Shown: piece after piece, positions 1 through 10,584 of the stretch
Numbering within the stretch: the first letter of the stretch is position 1
How the letters are laid out: the number at the start of each line of letters is the position of its first letter
Assembly (NCBI GenBank): GCA_024226315.1
Contig: JAAELT010000007.1
Span: 1 to 34,575, forward strand
Reading direction: 5' to 3'
DNA from: a bacterium
GTDB taxonomy: Bacteria > Acidobacteriota > Thermoanaerobaculia > Multivoradales > J023
Length of the DNA: 34,575 nt
Notes under the pieces: model-generated
What the model saw: only the letters and a program-made list of their open reading frames with translations
Told to the model about the DNA's origin: nothing
Database searches by the model: none
Translations under genes and position numbers: made by a program

Positions 1-749
1 GGCACGTTGGCGTTGAAGGTCTGGCCGAAGGCGGTCTCCTTGCTGCCCCCCAGCCAGCGGGCGCGGGCGGCAAGGCCGACGGTGAGATCGCTGCCGCCGC
101 CGGTGATCCGGATCTCGCGGATCTCGAGCTCGTCGAGCATCCGCCGGCGGGCGTGCAGCTGGCGGTCCTTGGCGGCGGCGAGCTGCCGGGCGTCGTCGCG
201 GTCGGCGTAGGTGAGCTCGAAGATCAACGCCGCCAGCTTGTCCATGGCCTCGGAAGCCTCGAGCCCTGGGAAGACCTGCCGGGCCCAGCCCTCCGTCACC
301 GCCCCGGCGACCACCCACGGGCACAGCCCGCGGTTGATGCCGTAGGCGCGAAACCCCTCGGCGGCGACGCCGGCGGCATGGGTGAAGAGAGCGTGGCGCT
401 CCGGGTGGGTCTCGGCGAGCTCGGGCATCAGCTGCGGATGCTCGTCGCCGGCCAGCGAGACGACGGCGCTGCGCGAGCGCACGATCTGGTTCAGGAAGCA
501 TTGGTTGCGGTCGTGGAAGAGGGCGAGCTGCTCTGAGCGGGCGCGGCGGATCAGCTGCGCCTCCTCGAGCGGATCCTTGAGCCGGATGTGGACGGCGGCG
601 GCGCCCAGGTCGTAGGCCGCCTCGGCGACCCGCAGGGCGAGATCGCGGTGGGCGGCCTCGCCGCGGACGTAGAGCTGCTGGTCCGGCCGCAGGCCGGCGC
701 CATGCTCCACCAGCAGCCGGGCGTAACGGTCGAGGTGTTGTTCGTTCAT
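1..749 (-). CDS. M29-family metallo-aminopeptidase, 3' end cut by window edge
   Basis: The minus strand reads open from an ATG at 749-747 to the left edge without a stop, giving about 249 residues. The product starts MNEQHLDRYARLLVEHGAGL and later has ELTYADRDDARQLAA and GGGSDLTVGLAARARWLGGS, ending in FNANVP at the edge. That order, and an NxP segment just before the expected first metal-ligand region, match the N-terminal half of M29 aminopeptidases (AmpS, PepS, aminopeptidase T). These are cytoplasmic dimetal exopeptidases of about 370-410 residues. The glutamate and histidine metal ligands lie in the missing C-terminal part, so catalytic integrity cannot be judged. No signal peptide is visible. 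The gene is divergent from the TonB receptor at 866, with 116 bases between the starts, and is probably unrelated housekeeping. Family assignment is fairly secure; the exact subtype is not. Confidence 0.8.
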   Translation of the reverse strand, partial: MNEQHLDRYARLLVEHGAGLRPDQQLYVRGEAAHRDLALRVAEAAYDLGAAAVHIRLKDPLEEAQLIRRARSEQLALFHDRNQCFLNQIVRSRSAVVSLAGDEHPQLMPELAETHPERHALFTHAAGVAAEGFRAYGINRGLCPWVVAGAVTEGWARQVFPGLEASEAMDKLAALIFELTYADRDDARQLAAAKDRQLHARRRMLDELEIREIRITGGGSDLTVGLAARARWLGGSKETAFGQTFNANV

Positions 750-865
750 AGCTCCCGATCTTGTCATGCCGGAGCTCGTCGTATCCGCTGCGAGGTGAGG
801 CACGGCCGTTTCGTAATCTTGGGCGTAATGTACGACGCCCACAATGGCGGCGGAGGATTGCATCT

Positions 866-2929
866 ATGCGCATATGGTTTCACCACCGATCCGAGGGATC
901 GGCCCGGGTGCCCTGGCGGCTGCGGACCGCCGTCGCCGGTCTGCTGCTGGTCCTGGCGGCCGCCGGCATGGCTCGCGCTGACGCGGGCGGCGGCACGACG
1001 GCGGCGGCGGCCGGCGAGGTCGGTCACGAGCTACTGCTGTTCGAGGAGTTCCCGACCGTGGTCTCCGCGGCCCGTCAACCGCGACCGATCCATCGCTCGT
1101 CGGTTCCGGTCAGCATCGTGACCGCCGAGGACATCCATTACGGCGGCTACACCACCCTGGCCGAGGCCCTGCAGTTCGTCCCCGGGGTCGACATGCTGGC
1201 GGTCGACCGCAACCGCCCGGCGGTGGGAGTTCGCGGACTCCACGACACGCTGTCGGAGCGCACCCTCAGCCTGATCGACGGCCGCAGCGCCGACAGCCCG
1301 ATCTTCGGCGGCTCCGAGCTCATGCGCCTGCCGCTGTTCATGGAAGACGTCGAGCGCATCGAGGTAGTGCGCGGCCCGGGCGGCGCTTCGTGGGGCGCCA
1401 ACGCCTTCACCGGGGTCGTCAACGTCATCATGAAGCAACCCGGCGACGTGCCGGGCGGCCTGTTCTCGGTCACCACCAACGACTTCGGCGACCTCTACTC
1501 CCAGCTGCGCTGGGGAGCGAGCCAGGGCGGCTGGAGCTGGCGGCTCTCGGCCGGCTACGAGGACCGCGTCTCCTCCCAGGAGGCGCTCGACAGCGCGGAC
1601 TTCGTATCCCGGGACAGCGCCCGCAACCGGCGCTTCGACGGCGAGGCGATGGTCCGGATCTCCGACGCCACCCGCGCCACCTTCGGCCTCGGTCATTCGG
1701 ACTACGACCAGGGCGGCTACGAATTCCTCACCACCCTGCCCGAGGCGGACGGCCGCCTGCTCACCACCCGCGCCTTCGCCCGCCTCGACCATGACTTCCG
1801 TGGCGAACGGCTGGAGAGGTTCTACCTCCAGTGGTACGGCAACTTCGCCGAGACCGACCAGCCCGCGATCCAGGAAAGTGACACCCAGGAGAACGATCTC
1901 GAGGTGCAGCTCGATCTCCGGCTCGGAGACCGACACGAGCTGGCCCTGGGCGGCAACCTGCGCTCGGTGCGCATCGACTCACAACCCCGCCGGATCACCG
2001 ACGTCCAGCTGCTCGGCGCCCCCCTGGACCAGGACTGGCTCGGGCTGTTCGCCGTCGACCGCTGGCAGGCCAGCCGGCGGCTGGCGATCGAGACCCAGGC
2101 CCGGCTGGACGACTACTCCGAGACCGGCAGCGACTGGTCGGGACGCGTCACCGGCCTGGTGAGCCTCGATCAGCCCGGATCCCACACCCTGCGCCTGGCC
2201 GCCGCCCGCGCCTTCCGCACCCCCCTGCCGGGCCTCGGCCAGGCCAGCGTGTCGCGGATTCCGATCGACCCGGCGCGGCGCCTCTTCGCCTTCAACGTGC
2301 TGCCTCCCGAGGCGGAGCTGGACAACGAGGAGACCTGGAGCCTGGAGCTGGGATACACCGGCGCCCCGGCCACCGGCATGACGCTGCGTCTCGATCTCTA
2401 CCGCCAGCGGTTCGACCGTCTGATCGGCTTCGACATCACCCGCCGCGAGCTGCTGCCGGGAGTCGCGATCCAGGCCCTGCGGGCGGCAAATCTCGACGGC
2501 GCCGACGCCTTCGGCGCCGAGCTCGAGGCAGCGCTGGAAGGACCGGCGGGGCGGCTGACGTTATGGGTCGCCTACAACGACTTCGAGACCGACCGTGACG
2601 ACCAGATCGTCCGCGCCCATCTGCCCGCCCGGCACAAGGCGGGCGCCGTCGGGCGCCTGCGCCGGGGCGACGGCTGGACCTTCCAGCTGAGCTACAAGTA
2701 CAGCTCCGAGACGCCGGTGGATCCGGGCGAAGTCTCCGGCAACTCGACGGTCGACGCCTTCCATCGTCTCGACCTCGCCGCGGCGAAGTCCCTGGGCCGG
2801 GTCGAGGTCTCGGCCGGCGTCGCCGACCTCTTCGACGACACCGAGCTCACCGTCTTCGACGCCGCCGGCTTCACCGCCCACCCGACCCCTGGAAGGTCCG
2901 TCTTCGCACGCTTTCAGCTAGAGTTCTGA
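866..2929 (+). CDS. TonB-dependent outer-membrane receptor
   Basis: This 687-residue protein has a signal peptide (hydrophobic core AVAGLLLVLAAAGMA, cut near ARADA). A plug domain follows at about residues 60-170, with SIVTAEDI, AEALQFVPGV, VRGLHDT, DVERIEVVRGPG and ANAFTGVVNVI. The rest is a 22-strand-type barrel ending in an aromatic residue (FARFQLEF). The ATG at 866 is chosen over in-frame ATGs further up because a GGAGG lies about 9 bases before it and the signal peptide starts there. The family imports siderophores, cobalamin, sugars or other large ligands using TonB energy. The ligand cannot be read from sequence. It is followed 3 bases later by a periplasmic binding protein and then a hybrid histidine kinase, so it may serve in a sensing set as much as in uptake. 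Confidence 0.9.
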   Translation: MRIWFHHRSEGSARVPWRLRTAVAGLLLVLAAAGMARADAGGGTTAAAAGEVGHELLLFEEFPTVVSAARQPRPIHRSSVPVSIVTAEDIHYGGYTTLAEALQFVPGVDMLAVDRNRPAVGVRGLHDTLSERTLSLIDGRSADSPIFGGSELMRLPLFMEDVERIEVVRGPGGASWGANAFTGVVNVIMKQPGDVPGGLFSVTTNDFGDLYSQLRWGASQGGWSWRLSAGYEDRVSSQEALDSADFVSRDSARNRRFDGEAMVRISDATRATFGLGHSDYDQGGYEFLTTLPEADGRLLTTRAFARLDHDFRGERLERFYLQWYGNFAETDQPAIQESDTQENDLEVQLDLRLGDRHELALGGNLRSVRIDSQPRRITDVQLLGAPLDQDWLGLFAVDRWQASRRLAIETQARLDDYSETGSDWSGRVTGLVSLDQPGSHTLRLAAARAFRTPLPGLGQASVSRIPIDPARRLFAFNVLPPEAELDNEETWSLELGYTGAPATGMTLRLDLYRQRFDRLIGFDITRRELLPGVAIQALRAANLDGADAFGAELEAALEGPAGRLTLWVAYNDFETDRDDQIVRAHLPARHKAGAVGRLRRGDGWTFQLSYKYSSETPVDPGEVSGNSTVDAFHRLDLAAAKSLGRVEVSAGVADLFDDTELTVFDAAGFTAHPTPGRSVFARFQLEF

Positions 2930-2932
2930 CGC

Positions 2933-3948
2933 ATGCCGACCGATGACCGAAAAGACGGGCACAGCCGCGCCCTGCTTGCCCCTTGCGTCGCCCTCCGGGG
3001 GACTCTCGCCCGGCGGCGACGGTGCGGCGTCCTTCCCTGGCTCGCCGCCGCCGCCCTGGCAGCCTCGACCACCACCGCGGAACCGCTCGCGGCGGCCGAA
3101 GTGACGGTCTATCTGAGCAGCGAGGCGGTCCCCTACCGGCAGGCCGCCGAGGGCCTCGAGCGCAGGCTGGGCGCGGGTCACTCGATCCGGGTGAAATCGA
3201 TGCCGGAGCCACAGCTCGAGGTCGACCTGGCGCCGGACGTCGACGCGGTGGTCGCCGTCGGCACCGCGGCGGCGGTGTGGCTGCACCGCCGCCTGCCCGA
3301 CCGCATGCCCTGGGTCTACTGCATGGTGGCGGACCCCGCGGGCCTGGGCCTCACCGGCCGCCCGGCGCCCAGCGGCGTGTCGACCGACGTGCCCCTCGAG
3401 GCGCAGCTCGAGTTGATCGGCGTCGCCCTGCCGGCCACCCGCTCTGTGGGCATGCTGTTTCGCACCGGCAGCGGCAGCGACCAGGATCGGCTGCGCAGCG
3501 CGGCCGCCGTCGAGGCCGCCGGCTGGCAGCTCGAAGCGGTAAACGTCGATCAGCACGAGTCTTTCGCCGGCGCCCTGCGAGAGCTCTTCGAGCGCGACGT
3601 CGACGTCATCTGGACCCAGCCGGCACCCGAGATCTACAATCCGGCGACCGTGCGTTCCCTGCTGCTCGCCGCACTCCGCCGCCGGGTGCCGGTCTTCGGC
3701 TACTCGACGCCGTTCGTACGCGCCGGCTCGCTGCTGGGCATCGGGCTCGACGCCGAGCGGCAAGGCGAACAGGCCGCCGAGATCCTTGAGGACGTCCTGC
3801 GTCCGGCTGCCAGCCGCCACGGCGCCGGCCGGGCCGTCGATCCGAGCTTCAGCGTGGTGGTCAACCTGATGGTCGCCGACAAGCTCGACGTCGAGCTGCC
3901 GCCGCAGCTGCTGCGGCGGGCGCACAAGATCACCGGGAGCGATCGGTG

Positions 3949-3949
<1 letters not shown>
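2933..3949 (+). CDS. ABC-type periplasmic substrate-binding protein (PF04392-like)
   Basis: This 338-residue protein has a long basic N-region, a hydrophobic stretch ([12 protein letters not shown]) and a likely signal cleavage before [14 protein letters not shown]. The mature part has the two-lobe pattern of the ABC_sub_bind family: [82 protein letters not shown] and a late [18 protein letters not shown]. The family is named for tryptophan/tyrosine ABC systems, but most members have unknown ligands. No permease or ATPase gene is adjacent. The protein lies between a TonB receptor and a hybrid kinase, so it may present a ligand to the kinase's periplasmic domain; that is inference. Its stop overlaps the kinase start (TGATG). 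Ligand unknown. Confidence 0.8.
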
Positions 3950-5994
<2,045 letters not shown>

Positions 5995-6042
5995 CGGAGA
6001 TCCCCCGGGTCGACGTCCCGTGAAGAAGCGACGAACCCTGGC

Positions 6043-8832
6043 ATGAAACGATCGACCACCGTCAGTCGCCGGCGCTTCCTCAAGGGCTCAGGCCTCGCCG
6101 GCCTCGGCCTGATGCTCCGCCACTCGCCCCTGTCGGCGGCAGAGGCCCTGGCCGAGGAGCCCGAGCCCTATCGCCGTTTCGAGGACGTCTACCGCAACAA
6201 GTGGACCTGGGACCGGGTAGCCCGCGGCACCCACGGCACCAACTGCGCCGGCACCTGCGCCTTCAACGTCTATATCAAGGGCGGCGTGGTCTGGCGCGAG
6301 GAACAGCAGGCCGAATACGAGCCCTCGGGCGACGACGTCCCGGACTACGGCCCGCGCGGCTGCCAGAAAGGCCTGCGCCATTCGAATTGGATGTACGGCA
6401 AGCAACGGGTGCTGTACCCGATGAAACGCGCCGGCGAGCGCGGCGAGGGCAAGTGGCAGCGCATCACCTGGGAACAGGCGACGGACGAGATCGCCGACCG
6501 AATCATCGACTATTCGCTGGAGTACGGGCCGGACTCGATCTCTTTCGGCTCAGGCACCATGATGAGCGTCAAGCTGGCGTCGTTCTCGTCGCTGGCGCGT
6601 TTCGCCAACATCGCCGGCTTCACGGTCCCTGAGTTCTACTCCGGGGTCGGTGACCTGCCGACCGGCGTCTACATGACGATCGGCACCGCCTACACCGGCG
6701 ACACCATGGCGGCGATCTACAAGTCGCGCTGCGTGCTGGTGTGGATGGCCAATCCGGCGGTCACCCGCCTGCCCGACGCCCACTTCTTCTGGGAGGCGCG
6801 CTACAACGGCACCCAGGTGATCTCGATCTCGCCGGAGTTCACGCCCACGGCCATGCACTCGAGCCTGTGGGTGAACCCGAAGCCAGGCACCGACACCGCC
6901 CTGGCGATGGGGATGATCCACACCATCCTCGAAGACGGCACCTACGAGCGTGACTACCTGTGCGAGCAGACCGATCTGCCGTTCCTGGTGCGCGCCGACA
7001 CGGGGGAGTTTCTGCGCGAGACCGACCTGTCGTTCGTCGCCACCCTGGCGGTGCGCGACAACGTCTTCTACATCTGGGACGAGGCCACCGGCCAGCCCCG
7101 GCGGGCGCCGGCCACCGGCCTTTCCGACAAGCCCATCGGGCGCGATCGTCGCCGTTTCGAAACCCTGGAGCTCGGTGATCTGCGGCCAGCGCTCGAAGGC
7201 ACCTGGCAGGTGGAGACCCGTGGCGGCACGGTGGAGGTGACCACTGTCTTCGAGCTCCTCAAGCGAAAGGCCGCCGAGCACAGCCCTGAGCGCGCCGCCG
7301 AGATCACCGGCGTCCACCCGAAGGTCATCCGCAAAGTGGCGCGCACTTTCGCCGCGGCACGCCCGGCGATGATCTACACCGGCTATTCGGCCTGCAAGTG
7401 GATCCACGGCGATTTGCTGCAGCGCGCCATGTTGCTGCTGGTGGCCCTCACCGGCTCGACCGGCAAGGAGGGCGGCGGCCTGCAGATCGCCAACGCGCCC
7501 AAGACCCGCGGCATGATGGCCTTCGCCTTCGCCGACGTCGGGCCGGCCTTCCGGATGGTCTCTTCCACCACCTGGGACTACGAGCACGGGCGCATGAAGG
7601 AGCTCACCGAGAAGGTCTACGGTAAGGAGCTGGCCGAGGACTGGGACGCTCGCTACCAGGAGTCGATCCGCGAGGACTACTTTCCCTCCTATGGCGACAA
7701 GGGCTGGAAGATGGGAATCTTCGCCGGCAACAACGGCGCCAACTGGCGGGCCTCGGGCAACCGCTGGCGGGAAGTGGGTTTCGGCAAACTCGAGACCATC
7801 GTCGCCATGGTGCCGGACATGGGCTGCACCGCTCACTACGCCGACTACGTGCTGCCGATCGCCCACCACTACGAGCGTACCGACATGATGCTGCAGTCGC
7901 GGGTGCCGTACGTCCAGGTGCTCGACGCCGCGGTGCTGCCCCTGGGCGAGTCGGTCGACGACTGGACCGCCATGAACCGCCTGGCAGAGGCGATCAGCCG
8001 CCGGGCGAGGGAGCGGGGAATCGGTGCGATCCGCGACGACGTCGACGGCCGCACGGTGCGCCGCGACTTCCGTTCCTACCACGACCTCTACACCATGGAC
8101 GGCAGCATCGAGAGTGCTCGGGACGTCGTTCAGTACCTGATCAACGTCACCCCCGGTGTGCCGAAGATGTCGTTCGAGGAGCTGGCGGCGAAAGGGATCG
8201 TGCGGGTCGATGACTCTGACGGTACGACATGGGACGGCGAGCACTCGCCCTACCACAACGAGGTCGCCCGCAGCGTGGTGGGCAAGCGTCCCTACGAGAC
8301 GCTGACCGGGCGCCAGCAGTATTACATCGACCACGAGTGGTTCCTCGAGTACGGCGAGGCGCTGCCGACCCACCTGGAGCCGCTGGCGATCGAGGGCTTC
8401 CCGATCCGTTTCGTCATGGGGCACGCCCGCCACGGCATCCACAGCATGTGGCGTGACGATCCCCTGATGCTCGCGCTGCAGCGCGGCGAGCCCGACATCT
8501 ACCTCAACCCAGACGACGCGGCGGCGCGCGGCATCGCCGACGGCGACCCGGTGCGGGTGTTCAACCCCGCCGGAGCGTTCGTCGCCATGGCCCACGTGAG
8601 CGCCGGTATCCAGCCGAGTATGGTGTTCATGTACCACGGCTGGGATCCGATGATGTTCGAGGGCCGCGAGAACTTCTCCGCGGTGATCTCGACCGCCGGG
8701 TTGATCAAGCCTACCTCGATGGCGGGCGATTACGGCCATCTCGGTCACCGGGTGCTGCAGTTCGCGCCAAATCAGACCTACCGCGACTTCACTTGTGAGC
8801 TCGAGAAATGGGACGGAAACGGGCTCGCGTGA
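6043..8832 (+). CDS. Type II DMSO-reductase-family molybdopterin oxidoreductase, alpha subunit
   Basis: This 929-residue catalytic subunit holds Mo-bis-MGD. A Tat signal is plain (SRRRFLKGSGLAGLG at residues 8-22), so it should act in the periplasm. The FS0 cluster ligands are H64, C68, C72 and C107 (HGTNCAGTC, then RGCQKG), the His-first pattern of the type II branch. D204 in YSGVGDLPTG aligns with the Mo-ligand aspartate of NarG/EbdA-type enzymes. WMANPAVTRLPDAHF and the C-terminal GDYGHLGHRVLQFAPNQTYR are typical of the EbdA/DdhA/SerA/ClrA/PcrA group, and the length fits (about 910-980). Members oxidise hydrocarbons, dimethyl sulfide or steroid side chains, or reduce selenate, chlorate or perchlorate; the direction cannot be read here. 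Catabolic neighbours favour a dehydrogenase/hydroxylase role. The chaperone gene follows with overlap. No gamma-subunit gene is present. Confidence 0.9.
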   Translation: MKRSTTVSRRRFLKGSGLAGLGLMLRHSPLSAAEALAEEPEPYRRFEDVYRNKWTWDRVARGTHGTNCAGTCAFNVYIKGGVVWREEQQAEYEPSGDDVPDYGPRGCQKGLRHSNWMYGKQRVLYPMKRAGERGEGKWQRITWEQATDEIADRIIDYSLEYGPDSISFGSGTMMSVKLASFSSLARFANIAGFTVPEFYSGVGDLPTGVYMTIGTAYTGDTMAAIYKSRCVLVWMANPAVTRLPDAHFFWEARYNGTQVISISPEFTPTAMHSSLWVNPKPGTDTALAMGMIHTILEDGTYERDYLCEQTDLPFLVRADTGEFLRETDLSFVATLAVRDNVFYIWDEATGQPRRAPATGLSDKPIGRDRRRFETLELGDLRPALEGTWQVETRGGTVEVTTVFELLKRKAAEHSPERAAEITGVHPKVIRKVARTFAAARPAMIYTGYSACKWIHGDLLQRAMLLLVALTGSTGKEGGGLQIANAPKTRGMMAFAFADVGPAFRMVSSTTWDYEHGRMKELTEKVYGKELAEDWDARYQESIREDYFPSYGDKGWKMGIFAGNNGANWRASGNRWREVGFGKLETIVAMVPDMGCTAHYADYVLPIAHHYERTDMMLQSRVPYVQVLDAAVLPLGESVDDWTAMNRLAEAISRRARERGIGAIRDDVDGRTVRRDFRSYHDLYTMDGSIESARDVVQYLINVTPGVPKMSFEELAAKGIVRVDDSDGTTWDGEHSPYHNEVARSVVGKRPYETLTGRQQYYIDHEWFLEYGEALPTHLEPLAIEGFPIRFVMGHARHGIHSMWRDDPLMLALQRGEPDIYLNPDDAAARGIADGDPVRVFNPAGAFVAMAHVSAGIQPSMVFMYHGWDPMMFEGRENFSAVISTAGLIKPTSMAGDYGHLGHRVLQFAPNQTYRDFTCELEKWDGNGLA

Positions 8833-9494
8833 AGGGCGATGTGGCCGAGGGGGGTCGCAGCCGGGTGAGTGCCCGGATCCGGGCGGCGGCCTATGCCTTG
8901 TTCTCGCAGTTGGTGGCTTCGCCGTCGGACGCGGCGTTCGCGGGCGCCGCCCTGCCGCCGGACCTGTCCGAGGCGCTCGAACAGCTCGGAGAGCATTTGC
9001 CCTACCCCTTCGATTGGCTGCCTCTAGCTGGCGTTGCCGAGGCGTTGACCGACCGCGACCTGCGCCGGATCGTTCGCGCATACGGCGTACTCTTCGAAGT
9101 AGGGTCCGACGGTCCGCCGCTCGCCATCCGAGAAGACCTGGCGGAGGGCCGCCCCGCGGGCACCAAGGAGGAGATCGTCCGCTTCTACGAGCATTTCGGC
9201 TATCGCCTCTCCAAGGATGTTCAGTGGGCGCCGGATCACCTCTCGGTCGAGCTCGAGTTCCTCCATTTCCTGGCGTTCAAGGAATGCCGCGAGAAGGACC
9301 CGGAGAAGGCCCAGCCCTTCCAGCTCGGGCAAGTTGACTTTCTGGAGCGCCATCCCATGGCCTGGATGCCTGATCTCGCATCGAGAGTCGGGCAGCTCGC
9401 CGGCGAGGTCTATCACCGCCGCTTGTTCCAGACCGTCGACGCCTTCCTCCGTGCCGATCTCGACTGGCAGAAGACCACCGTGCAAAGGAAGTAG
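8808..9494 (+). CDS. TorD/DmsD-family molybdoenzyme maturation chaperone
   Basis: This 228-residue, mostly helical, acidic cytoplasmic protein has the TorD-like pattern: an N-terminal helix with AAAYALFSQLVASP, a middle KEEIVRFYEHFGYRLSKD, DHLSVELEFLHFLAFKECR (the conserved D-H/E-xE-F-L region) and PMAWMPDLASRVGQLAG, then FQTVDAFLRADLDWQ. Such chaperones bind the Tat signal and the apo-alpha subunit, support cofactor insertion and prevent early export. Position between alpha and beta is usual for type II enzymes (compare EbdD, DdhD, SerD). The start is uncertain. The ATG at 8808 overlaps alpha by 25 bases; the GTG at 8829 would give a GTGA overlap and a protein 7 residues shorter. No signal peptide is seen, as expected. 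Confidence 0.8.
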   Translation: MGRKRARVKGDVAEGGRSRVSARIRAAAYALFSQLVASPSDAAFAGAALPPDLSEALEQLGEHLPYPFDWLPLAGVAEALTDRDLRRIVRAYGVLFEVGSDGPPLAIREDLAEGRPAGTKEEIVRFYEHFGYRLSKDVQWAPDHLSVELEFLHFLAFKECREKDPEKAQPFQLGQVDFLERHPMAWMPDLASRVGQLAGEVYHRRLFQTVDAFLRADLDWQKTTVQRK

Positions 9495-9503
9495 GACAGT
9501 GAC

Positions 9504-10583
9504 ATGAATCAAGTCGCGATGGTCATCGACCTCAACAAGTGCATCGGCTGCCAGACCTGCACCGCGGCCTGCAAATCGATGTGGACCGACGAGCCGGGCC
9601 AGGAGTACATGCTGTGGAACAACGTCGAGACCGTGCCCGGCTGCGGCTATCCCAAGGACTGGGAGCAGGACGGTGGCGGCTGGGTCGACGGCAAGCTGCG
9701 TCCGGGCCGGCTGCCGGAGCCCGCGGACTACGGCATGGACCTCGAGGTCAACCACCAGGAGGTGTACTTCGAGGGTTCCGAACAGAGGCTTCAGGCGAAA
9801 CCGCGCGCCGCGGCGCCCCGGCCCGACGAGCCGGCCGGAAAAACGAGCCCGCTCCGGATCCTGAACAACGAGCCTGAGCCCGAGGAGCCGTCAAAGGACC
9901 CCCAGCAGTGGGGTGCCAACTGGGACGAAGACTCGAGCTCCGGTGAGTATCCCAACAACTACCATTTCTACCTGCCGCGCCTGTGCAACCACTGCACCAA
10001 GCCCTTGTGCCTGGAAGCGTGCCCCACGCGTGCCATCTACAGGCGCGAGCAGGACGGCGTGGTGCTGATCGACCAGGACAAGTGCAAGGGATTCCGTGAG
10101 TGCAACAAGGCCTGCCCCTACGACAAGATCTACTTCAACCACGTGACGGGAAAGTCGCAGAAGTGCATTTTCTGCTTTCCTCGCCTGGAGGAAGGGGTGG
10201 CCCCTGCTTGCGCCCGGCAATGTCCGGGCCGTCTGCGCTTCGTCGGCTTCCTGGACGACGAGGACGGCCCGATCCACCGGTTGGTCTACGGTTTCATGGT
10301 GGCTTTGCCGCTCCATCCCGAGTACGGCACCGAGCCCAACGTCTTCTACGTACCTCCCATCCTGCCGCCGACTTTCGACGAAGAGGGCGAGATCAGCGAC
10401 CAGGAGCGCGTGCCCACCGAGTACCTGGAGAGCCTGTTCGGTGACGGCGTCGGCCATGCGCTCGAGACTCTCGAGGCGGAGATGGAGAAGACCCAGCGTG
10501 GCGAGCAGTCCGAGCTCATGGACCTGCTGATCGCCAAGGACTGGAAGGCGATGTTCGCGATTCCGGACGTGAAATACGCCTGA
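9504..10583 (+). CDS. Iron-sulfur beta subunit of the type II molybdoenzyme
   Basis: This 359-residue electron-transfer subunit binds four Fe-S clusters. The Cys groups are C13-C16-C19-C23; C161-C164-C169-C173; C194-F197-C200-C204; and C221-C224-C236-C240, the last of each group typically shared with a distant group as in ferredoxin-like folds. The third group ([11 protein letters not shown]) has Phe where a fourth cysteine would sit. NarH and EbdB also have an aromatic there and bind a [3Fe-4S] cluster. There is no signal peptide, so it would be co-exported with the folded alpha subunit by Tat. An insert at about 95-150 is rich in Pro, Glu and Asp. AGGA precedes the ATG. It would pass electrons between alpha and a cytochrome; the adjacent MFS-cytochrome c protein is the only candidate nearby. 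Confidence 0.92.
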   Translation: MNQVAMVIDLNKCIGCQTCTAACKSMWTDEPGQEYMLWNNVETVPGCGYPKDWEQDGGGWVDGKLRPGRLPEPADYGMDLEVNHQEVYFEGSEQRLQAKPRAAAPRPDEPAGKTSPLRILNNEPEPEEPSKDPQQWGANWDEDSSSGEYPNNYHFYLPRLCNHCTKPLCLEACPTRAIYRREQDGVVLIDQDKCKGFRECNKACPYDKIYFNHVTGKSQKCIFCFPRLEEGVAPACARQCPGRLRFVGFLDDEDGPIHRLVYGFMVALPLHPEYGTEPNVFYVPPILPPTFDEEGEISDQERVPTEYLESLFGDGVGHALETLEAEMEKTQRGEQSELMDLLIAKDWKAMFAIPDVKYA

Positions 10584-10584
10584 C

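Noticed and set aside
827..845. AATGT and ACAAT arms upstream of the first TonB receptor gene, resembling the 22-bp dyad
   Set aside because: The arms are 9 bases apart rather than 12 and the conserved CATA block is missing, so it does not fit the shared operator.
6550..9081. An 843-codon open frame antisense to the molybdoenzyme alpha subunit
   Set aside because: Such long antisense frames arise from GC-rich codon use; its translation is low-complexity and matches no family, while the plus frame is a complete, well-conserved oxidoreductase.
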